Shown one piece after another: positions 58,030 to 64,000 of a stretch of DNA of 64,000 nucleotides. Position 1 is the stretch's first letter. Each line of letters opens with the position of its first letter. Source of the DNA: an uncultured Angelakisella sp. (GTDB taxonomy: Bacteria > Bacillota > Clostridia > Oscillospirales > Ruminococcaceae); the NCBI GenBank assembly GCA_910585535.1, contig CAJUFK010000001.1, positions 1-64,000 of the forward strand, in the 5' to 3' direction. The position numbers and the translations under genes are program-made. The notes under the pieces were generated by a model that did no database searches, had not been told where the DNA came from, and saw nothing but the letters and a program-made list of their open reading frames with translations.

Positions 58030-58095
58030 TCACTGGTTGATTAGGAAGGTTCCCTGGCCCTCTAACGTCTGGGTTAAAACATCTCTGAAATCCAT
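58030..58095 (-). CDS. 21-codon leader ORF behind cassette 7
   Basis: ATG 58095 has a perfect AAAAGGAGG site and encodes MDFRDVLTQTLEGQGTFLIN plus one residue. It is the first reading frame after the cassette-7 terminator and ends before the IscB element. It may be a short peptide gene or the truncated start of a former gene. Confidence 0.45.
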   Translation of the reverse strand: MDFRDVLTQTLEGQGTFLINQ

Positions 58096-58119
58096 CCTCC
58101 TTTTCCGGGGATAGCCACA

Positions 58120-58266
58120 AAACAAAAAAGCGGTGCAGCCAACACGAAAAATCGCGTTTAGACGCACCGCCTCTGTTTCGATGACTGTCTTAACATCTGC
58201 TTCCAACTCAATGAGGTGGAATAGATACTTACGCCTTTATTGTAATTGGAGTTAAGAGGATGTCAA
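58120..58266 (-). promoter_or_regulatory. Promoter-leader-attenuator cassette, copy 7
   Basis: TTGACA (58266-58261), 16 bp with CTTAACTCCAAT, TACAAT (58244-58239), GTAAGTATCTATTCCACC with pairing TTGGAA, GCAGATGTTAAGACAG, GGCGGTGCGTC / GCTGCACCGC with an apical ACGCGA / TCGTGT stem and a T6 run. Confidence 0.9.
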
Positions 58267-58275
58267 CAGGGAAAA

Positions 58276-58314
58276 AAGAGAAAAGGCCCGAGCTTTTTGA
58301 GAAGCCTGGGCCTT
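58276..58314 (-). terminator. Terminator after the UvrD-type helicase gene
   Basis: Minus strand: AAGGCCCAGGCTT / AGCTCGGGCCTT stem followed by TTTCTCTTTTTT, ending just before cassette 7. Confidence 0.82.
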
Positions 58315-58316
58315 GG

Positions 58317-60731
58317 TTATGCAACCGGGGAGGCATATTCGATCTGATCCAGCCTGGCGGAGGCGCAGAGGATTTCCTGCTCGCCGTGCTTATCAAAAAT
58401 AGCCACTACCTTCCAGTCTCCGTCTTTTGGCTCCGCTGCGATAATCCAGCCATCGCCGAAGGCTTTGCTTCGCACCCTGTCGCCCGGGACGAAAAGGCTG
58501 TTGGAGGTCCCAGTCACCTCGATCTGAGTGCGGGCACAGTCCAGTTCCGCCTGCCGCCTGGCATCGTTCACCTTGACCTCGTACAAATTGCGGGGGATCT
58601 CCTCCAGGAATCGGGAGGGGTCGCAGTTGTTGAACCGCCCCGCCATAGTGCGGCACTCGGCGTGGATAATGTGGAGCTGCCGCTCGGCGCGGGTAATAGC
58701 CACATAGGCCAGCCGGCGTTCTTCCTCTATGCCCCCAACCTCATTTAGAGCCATCCGGTGAGGGAAGAGATTTTCGTCCATCCCGGCGAGGAATACAGTA
58801 TCGAACTCCAAGCCCTTGGATGCGTGGATGGTCATCAGCGTGACCCGGTTAACCTGCCCCTTGTCTTTATCCGGTTCCGAATAAAGCGCAACTTCTTCCA
58901 GGAAAGATTCCAAGGACGGATTCTTGGCAGTTTCCTCGTACCGGGCCATGGCGGAGCGCAATTCGTCGATGTTCTCCAGGCGCTCCAGGCCCTCTCGGCC
59001 TTTCTTCTTCAGCTCCGCAATGTACCCGCTGTCCTTTGCGAGTTTCATCATCACATCTCCCAGAGGAATATGCCCCAGGCACCCGGCGCACTCTCTAATC
59101 ATCCGAACAAAGGATGTCAACTGCTTGGTCCGGCTATAGAGCTTATCATAGCGGTCGGCGTGAGCCATTACCTCAAAAAGAGTGGTGTCTGCGCCGTCCC
59201 CGTCACTCTCAAAGAGAGATAACGGTTCCGCTCTCTTTCCGCCGGCGTTTTTGCGGTTCGACTGAACAATCTGAACCAGTGTTTCGACCGTGCTATCACC
59301 GATACCTCTCCGGGGAGTGTTAATGATCCGCCGCAGACGCAGGGTGTCATCCGGGCGAACGAGCAGGGTGAGGTAGGCCAGCATATCCTTGACCTCCTTG
59401 CGGTCGTAGAACCGAAGCCCACCCACAATGCGATAGGGGATTTGCTCCTCCACCATGCGCCGTTCCAGCACCTGGGACTGGGCATTGACCCGATAAAGGA
59501 CAACGAACTGGCTGTACTTATCCCCAGCGGCAACCCGGCGCTTAATCTCCTCGGCGATATAACGGGATTCGCCCATCTCGTCCTCCGCCTGGTAGACATG
59601 GAGCTTATCGCCATCCCCGTTGACAGTCCAGAGAGTTTTGCCCTTGCGGGCGGTGTTGTTCTCGATAACCGCATTGGCGGCCGCCAGGATGGTTGCGGTG
59701 CTGCGGTAGTTCTGCTCCAACCGAAACACGCTGGCGCCAGGGAACACAGACTCAAACTGAAGGATGTTTTCGATGGTAGCGCCCCGAAAGGCATAGATGC
59801 TCTGGTCGTCATCCCCGACCACGCAGATGTTGTGGTATTTATCGGCTAAAAGCCGGACCAGTTCAAACTGTGCAATGCTGGTATCCTGGTACTCATCCAC
59901 CAGGATGTACCGAAACTGGTCCTGGTAGTGTTCCAGAACGGTGGGGAATTTCCGGAAAAGAAGGACAGTTTGCATGATGAGATCGTCGAAGTCCAGCGCA
60001 TTCGCCAGACGCAGCTGCTCCTGGTAGAGTTTGTAGGCTTCGGCATACTTCTTTAGCCGGAAGTTTTCCTGCACCTCATCCAGGCTTGCATATTCCGCAG
60101 GAGTGAGAAGCCGGTCTTTCGCCCGACTGATTGCGGACAGGATCTCCTTTGGCGGGAAGTCTTTAGGGTCCACATTCATGATTTTAAGGGCCGCCTTCAT
60201 CATCTGCACGGAATCATCGGTGTCATAGATTGCAAAATCGTTACCATAGCCGAGGCGCTGGATCGTCTGCCGGAGGATTCGAACACAGGCAGAGTGGAAG
60301 GTCGCCGCTAGGATACCATTGCTCTCCTCTCCCAGCATGGTGGCAAGCCGGTCACGCAGTTCGTTGGCGGCTTTGTTTGTAAAGGTGATAGCGAGAATGT
60401 TCTGGGGCGACACCGTCCGCCCCCGGACCAGAGAAATCGCCTTGTCCGGGAGGGGAACGGTGCTCTTTAGGCACGCTTCAAGGAAGGAAACATCCTGCTC
60501 CGTTACGGCAAGGGGCATGGAGTTGCTGTTGTGGGCGTCGCCGAATCGAATCATGTTTGCAATCCGGTTCACCATGACGGTGGTTTTACCGCTCCCGGCG
60601 CCCGCCAGGATCAGCACGGGGCCGTCCATCGCAAACAGAGCTTCCTTTTGGCGGGGGTTCATCCGGTTAAAAAAGCGGTCGATAACCCCTTTGCGGGCCG
60701 CCAGGTAACTGGCTGTGATGTTTTCTTCCAT
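58317..60731 (-). CDS. UvrD/PcrA-type superfamily 1 DNA helicase
   Basis: An 804-residue protein from ATG 60731 (AGGAGG). Helicase motifs in order: ILAGAGSGKTT (I), ITFTNKAANELR (Ia), ILVDEYQDTS (II), VVGDDDQSIYAFRGA (III), LEQNYRST (IV), TIHASKGLEFDTVFLAG (V) and LAYVAITRAERQL (VI). The C-terminus has the PcrA-like SKAFGDGWI region. An insert near residues 70-105 is unusual. It probably serves element replication or repair. Confidence 0.93.
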   Translation of the reverse strand: MEENITASYLAARKGVIDRFFNRMNPRQKEALFAMDGPVLILAGAGSGKTTVMVNRIANMIRFGDAHNSNSMPLAVTEQDVSFLEACLKSTVPLPDKAISLVRGRTVSPQNILAITFTNKAANELRDRLATMLGEESNGILAATFHSACVRILRQTIQRLGYGNDFAIYDTDDSVQMMKAALKIMNVDPKDFPPKEILSAISRAKDRLLTPAEYASLDEVQENFRLKKYAEAYKLYQEQLRLANALDFDDLIMQTVLLFRKFPTVLEHYQDQFRYILVDEYQDTSIAQFELVRLLADKYHNICVVGDDDQSIYAFRGATIENILQFESVFPGASVFRLEQNYRSTATILAAANAVIENNTARKGKTLWTVNGDGDKLHVYQAEDEMGESRYIAEEIKRRVAAGDKYSQFVVLYRVNAQSQVLERRMVEEQIPYRIVGGLRFYDRKEVKDMLAYLTLLVRPDDTLRLRRIINTPRRGIGDSTVETLVQIVQSNRKNAGGKRAEPLSLFESDGDGADTTLFEVMAHADRYDKLYSRTKQLTSFVRMIRECAGCLGHIPLGDVMMKLAKDSGYIAELKKKGREGLERLENIDELRSAMARYEETAKNPSLESFLEEVALYSEPDKDKGQVNRVTLMTIHASKGLEFDTVFLAGMDENLFPHRMALNEVGGIEEERRLAYVAITRAERQLHIIHAECRTMAGRFNNCDPSRFLEEIPRNLYEVKVNDARRQAELDCARTQIEVTGTSNSLFVPGDRVRSKAFGDGWIIAAEPKDGDWKVVAIFDKHGEQEILCASARLDQIEYASPVA

Positions 60732-60743
60732 GATTTCCTCCTA

Positions 60744-62489
60744 CTACACTGTGTCATCCCCCATGGGGGTCAAATCGTTCTTGGCATACTGGGCGTAGCC
60801 GCCAATGAAGTGTTGGGTATCGTCAATCCGTGCCCTAAAGTTATCCCGCCGGGCAAAGAAACACCCATACATTTCCATAGGAGCGTCAAAATACATTACC
60901 ACTTCCGGGAAACCGAAGGAAGCGCATCCCAGTTTCGCTCGGTAGTCCACCATCTCGAACATAGCGTCCTCATCGAACTTTTCCAGATACCCCACCTTCG
61001 CCCCACTTTTGATGATGCGGGAATAGGTGTCGTACCCCGCCATCAAAAGTTCGGTAACGGTGTGATAGGATGCGTCCTTGTTGCGGATGTGCCCCATGTT
61101 ATGCTGGACGTTCTTCAGGGCGAAGGTATAATACCGTTCTTCCGGGACGTACTTGGTGATCTCATCTACCGAATAGGCCACCCAGTGGTCACGATACTTG
61201 GTGTAGTCCTCCAGGATGAACCGGTCCACGGCTTTCTTTGCCATGTTGAGGTATTCAGCCCTCGGATTCTGCCCGTAGAGTTTGAGCAGGCCAAAGGTAG
61301 CTTCGCCCTCATAATAGACGGAGATGAACTCGTCCGCCTTGATGAAGTCGGGAGACCAGCGGTGCCAGTATTTTCCGGTCTCCGGGTCACTCATCGCAAG
61401 AATACCATTACCAAGAGCGTCCAGGAGATTGTCGTGGCGGTCAGTTTGAAACACATCTTTATAGGTTGAAAGGGCAATCGCCGCAAGTCCGCCTCCGCCG
61501 ATATTCAGAGCATCCAGCCCTGTCTCTTTCACGAAAGCAGTGTCATCGTCCCGATAGACGATGTAGTTTTCAATAGCGTAGTTGATCGCCTTATCAATCA
61601 CTGTTGCCAGCTCGTCAGAGGGATCCAGCCGGTAGGCTTCCACCAACGACCAAATCGTCCCCATGTGACGCAAGGAATTATATCCGCCAAGATCGTCGCC
61701 GCTCCCGGCGTAATAGCCGTAACGGAAACTGCCGTCAGGCTGCATTTGCCAGGAAAGGTAGGATGCGCCGAGGGAGCAAAGTGCCTTGGCGGTGTTCTGG
61801 TTCATTGCGATCTGCCGAACACCAAAATCACCCTCATCCGCGCTCAGTTTACGAACCATGACATCGGTCCCGCAAAAATAACCCTGGGTTACGAACAACA
61901 CCACATCGCTCAGAACAACAATCTCTCCGCCGAGATACTCACTGATCTTCTCTGCGGAGATTTTGTCATCCTTGTAATTGTAGATGTCGTTTGCATTGCA
62001 CTCTTGCTCCAGAAAGGCCGTCTCCATTTCGGAGTCCAGGGCCAGTCCATACCGAAACGACTTATCACTGACACGAGCCAGTTCCTCCGCCACTTCATCG
62101 GCGGTAAAGGGTCCGCTCGCCGTCACAACATCCGCCTTCACCCATAAAGGAACAATTCCTTGCTCCTTTGCGAGCTTTCGGGCCCTACTCTCGGCGTCTT
62201 TCCAGGCGCTTTCAAGGCTGGTGGAGGTTGCGTGGGCGACTTTGGCCCGGTTCTCCCTATCGCAGAGAGACAGGAAAACCGTCGTCCCTTCCTCCGGGAT
62301 GGTCAGTGCAGTATCTTCTGAAACTGTCGCCCACAGAGCGGACAGCCGCTCCGTTAAGACCTCTTCGATGTATTTGGTGTCCACTTTTTCCTTAGTCGAA
62401 CACCCGGCAATCGGCAGCAGCGCCAGTGCGACTGCCACAACCAGGCAGACGGCACGGAGGCTGCGCTTTGCTCTAAAAAACAGAAGCAT
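60744..62489 (-). CDS. Lipoprotein with alpha/alpha-toroid domain
   Basis: A 581-residue exported protein from ATG 62489 (GGAGGAGAAAT). Lipobox PIAGC puts the lipid on Cys30. An N-terminal domain (about 40-240) with LSLCDRENRAKVAHATS is followed by an alpha/alpha-toroid domain (about 250-580) with repeats such as SLRHMGTIWSLVEAYR and GGGGLAAIALSTY. Similar two-part lipoproteins occur on Clostridia; a carbohydrate or peptide substrate is possible. Confidence 0.65.
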   Translation of the reverse strand: MLLFFRAKRSLRAVCLVVAVALALLPIAGCSTKEKVDTKYIEEVLTERLSALWATVSEDTALTIPEEGTTVFLSLCDRENRAKVAHATSTSLESAWKDAESRARKLAKEQGIVPLWVKADVVTASGPFTADEVAEELARVSDKSFRYGLALDSEMETAFLEQECNANDIYNYKDDKISAEKISEYLGGEIVVLSDVVLFVTQGYFCGTDVMVRKLSADEGDFGVRQIAMNQNTAKALCSLGASYLSWQMQPDGSFRYGYYAGSGDDLGGYNSLRHMGTIWSLVEAYRLDPSDELATVIDKAINYAIENYIVYRDDDTAFVKETGLDALNIGGGGLAAIALSTYKDVFQTDRHDNLLDALGNGILAMSDPETGKYWHRWSPDFIKADEFISVYYEGEATFGLLKLYGQNPRAEYLNMAKKAVDRFILEDYTKYRDHWVAYSVDEITKYVPEERYYTFALKNVQHNMGHIRNKDASYHTVTELLMAGYDTYSRIIKSGAKVGYLEKFDEDAMFEMVDYRAKLGCASFGFPEVVMYFDAPMEMYGCFFARRDNFRARIDDTQHFIGGYAQYAKNDLTPMGDDTV

Positions 62490-62526
62490 ATTTCTCCTCC
62501 CTATTTTCTCTTGCTTTCCCAATACG

Positions 62527-62916
62527 CTAGACGCCGAACGCCTTTAGGCCCTCCATGGCGAGGTCCAGATCCTCCTCCTCTTTAGGCGGTGGGGGAGGGG
62601 CGGCAGCTATTCCGCCGGCGACGCCCGAAAAAGCATTTCGCAGGGCCTCACTGACCATGGAGGAAAGATGGGGCCGAAGCATCTCCAGCAGGGCCTCGTA
62701 GTCCACCTTCTCCACCTTTGCGGGGGCGCCCCCAAAAGCGGAAGCGCCTTCCCCGTTGGCGATAGCTCCACCACTACTCAAATCCGCCAAGACAAGGCGG
62801 ACAATATAGTCCGTCTTGTCAGGCAGGTTCTTTAGGTGCTGGTAGACCTTCATGTGGTCCACGTTGGTGGGCTTAAAGGCGAGTTGCGTCCGGTACTGGA
62901 TTCTCTTGTTTGCCAC
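62527..62916 (-). CDS. parR: ParR-like partition protein
   Basis: A 129-residue protein from GTG 62916 (GGAGG, 8 bases). ANKRIQYRTQLAFKPTNVDH, then HLKNLPDKTDYIVRLVLADL, is the N-terminal DNA-binding half of ParR-type adaptors. The C-terminal LDLAMEGLKAFGV tail fits the filament-capping peptide. It follows the actin-like gene directly, as in type II partition operons. Confidence 0.75.
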   Translation of the reverse strand: MANKRIQYRTQLAFKPTNVDHMKVYQHLKNLPDKTDYIVRLVLADLSSGGAIANGEGASAFGGAPAKVEKVDYEALLEMLRPHLSSMVSEALRNAFSGVAGGIAAAPPPPPKEEEDLDLAMEGLKAFGV

Positions 62917-62949
62917 AGGCATCACCTCCTGCTCGCCCAATGCACCGCA

Positions 62950-63873
62950 TTATCCCGGATAGGCCACCCCCGCGCTCCGCGCCGCCATCTTCGCATACCC
63001 CATGGCGTTGGCAGTGACATCCGTCTTAAACAGCACATTGGGGCACACCCGACTCAGAACGCCACGGAAGAGTTCGGAGCCGCCACCCACAAAGAGCAGC
63101 ATATTGACGGAAGGATCGACACCCTTCTCCCGAAGGCTCCGCATCAGGTCATTCGCATACCGCTCGGCCTCCCGACGAATGGTCGCCTGGATGTCCGGGG
63201 GGAGAGTTACCCCGCCCATCAATGTGGATTCAATGTGGTCATCCTCCAGTTCCACATCGTGCTGGGACGACACGACCCTCTGGATAGCGTTGTCCATGTG
63301 AATCACCCCGAAATTGAAGGAGTGGCAGAAGCTCATGTCAGGTTTCCCCTTAGCCAGCATCACAACATCGGTGGTGTACCCACCAATATCGACAATGTAG
63401 GTTCTGGGGTAATCCTTGAGCTGCCCAAGAAGGTCGGCGGCAGCTGAGAAGCCCTGCGGGTAAACCGTCACTCGGGCAATCTCCACATTCAGTTGGTTGC
63501 CATTGTACTCGAAGTTGATCTCCTTCCCGTGAGAGAGGAAATATTGGGAGTAGGAATCCCGAAGGAAGGGGATGTGGGTAGGGGGGAGTCCTACCGCCAG
63601 GAAAACCTGGTGTTTCCCCGGGGCAGGCGCCCCGTTGCGGCAAAGCTCCTTTCCGATGGCGAAGAGCGACAGGATGTAGTAGGTGTCATCCAAGCTCTTG
63701 TCCTTGAGATACGGATTGCGCTGCTCCGTAATGGAGTAATACTCGCCCTTGAAACAGAGCATGTCGGTCCTAATTGCGGGGAGCCGCCGCCCGTGCCGCA
63801 CGATGCCTGCGTTGAACACGAAATGAGGGGTCTTTACCAGGCGGTTGCCGGTGTCTACTGCGATGATCTCCAT
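62950..63873 (-). CDS. parM: ParM/Alp-type actin-like partition ATPase
   Basis: A 307-residue protein from ATG 63873 (AAGGAGG). Actin-fold motifs: phosphate-1 IIAVDTGNRLVKT at the start, phosphate-2 YIVDIGGYTTDVVML near residue 160 and adenosine LLFVGGGSELFRG near 270. These polymerise into filaments that push sister plasmids apart. Paired with the ParR-like gene, it indicates an autonomous, low-copy replicon stage. Confidence 0.88.
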   Translation of the reverse strand: MEIIAVDTGNRLVKTPHFVFNAGIVRHGRRLPAIRTDMLCFKGEYYSITEQRNPYLKDKSLDDTYYILSLFAIGKELCRNGAPAPGKHQVFLAVGLPPTHIPFLRDSYSQYFLSHGKEINFEYNGNQLNVEIARVTVYPQGFSAAADLLGQLKDYPRTYIVDIGGYTTDVVMLAKGKPDMSFCHSFNFGVIHMDNAIQRVVSSQHDVELEDDHIESTLMGGVTLPPDIQATIRREAERYANDLMRSLREKGVDPSVNMLLFVGGGSELFRGVLSRVCPNVLFKTDVTANAMGYAKMAARSAGVAYPG

Positions 63874-63946
63874 GACTTAAATACCTCCTTGAATTTAGGG
63901 ATTTTTTGCCCACGCCAAATTAAAGCAAGGGTATTCCACATCTATT

Positions 63947-63975
63947 ATTATAGGACATTTGTGCTTTACGGTTAA
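63947..63975 (-). promoter_or_regulatory. Promoter of parMR, with possible parC repeats
   Basis: TTAACC (63975-63970), 17 bp beginning GTAAAG, TATAAT (63952-63947). AT-rich repeats around it (AAATTAAAGCAAG near 63916 and GTTAAAACAAGTTAA near 63975) could be part of the ParR-binding centromere, which normally lies upstream of parM. Confidence 0.6.
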
Positions 63976-64000
63976 GTTAAAACAAGTTAATTATTTGTGA

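Noticed and set aside
9465..58266. The repeated GCAGTGCGTCYAAACGC blocks as a CRISPR array
   Set aside because: The copies lie kilobases apart, each tied to a promoter and a terminator; there is no regular repeat-spacer unit.
16544..64000. Classification as a typical tailed-phage prophage
   Set aside because: No terminase, portal, capsid, tail, holin or integrase gene is visible in more than 55 kb, although several phage-type recombination genes are.

Overview
The window is from a spore-forming Firmicute of the Clostridia, probably a gut Oscillospiraceae-type organism. The evidence is a gerA-gerB-gerC germinant receptor operon, a spoIVB gene, a DUF421/DUF4363 pair, moderately high GC and strong AGGAGG ribosome sites. 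Three blocks of different origin sit side by side.

Positions 1-2389 are the right end of an integrated element inserted at a tRNA-Ser gene. It has a RelE-type toxin-antitoxin pair, a ribbon-helix-helix-like regulator facing a divergent promoter with three palindromic operators, and three small element genes. It ends at a copied tRNA-Ser 3' end (2367-2389). Positions 2390 to about 8766 are chromosome: DUF4363 and DUF421 membrane proteins on the minus strand, then gerA, gerB, gerC and spoIVB on the plus strand.

spoIVB breaks off at codon GGIVQGM, immediately before the SGSP motif that carries the catalytic serine of the family. Everything from about 8767 to 64000 looks like one large mobile element (more than 55 kb, right end not seen). 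This is the arrangement of skin-like elements that interrupt sporulation genes. The element carries plus-strand operons (8.9-16.5 kb) and then almost only minus-strand operons (16.5-64 kb). It encodes replication and recombination proteins: a CHC2 primase, an ERF/Sak-like annealing protein, RecJ, YqaJ exonuclease, RusA, RNase HI, topoisomerase III, a UvrD helicase and PIN-PhoH. It also encodes envelope proteins (lytic transglycosylase, two sortases, an NlpC/P60 lipoprotein, a toroid lipoprotein), two MazF/PemK-like proteins, two sigma-region-4/alpha-CTD fusion proteins, a tRNA array with several aberrant tRNAs, an IscB element with its omega-RNA region, a broken TnpB, and a ParM-ParR partition pair. 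No capsid, tail, relaxase or type IV secretion gene and no integrase lies in the visible part, so phage-plasmid, conjugative plasmid and ICE all remain possible.

The most striking shared feature is a family of seven promoter-leader-terminator cassettes (9465, 12029, 18988, 41797, 52318, 55667 and 58266). Each heads an operon: TTGACA, a 16-bp spacer containing a TTAACT-like block, a TAMAMT -10, a conserved 5' hairpin region, then an intrinsic terminator whose stem starts GCAGTGCGTC. Early operons of the element appear to be controlled together by transcription attenuation. A second promoter type (TTTTCC-like -35, 17-bp spacer, GGTATAAT) and a recurring ACGGAAAAGTGC motif sit in front of the tRNA/regulator, ParM and other operons.
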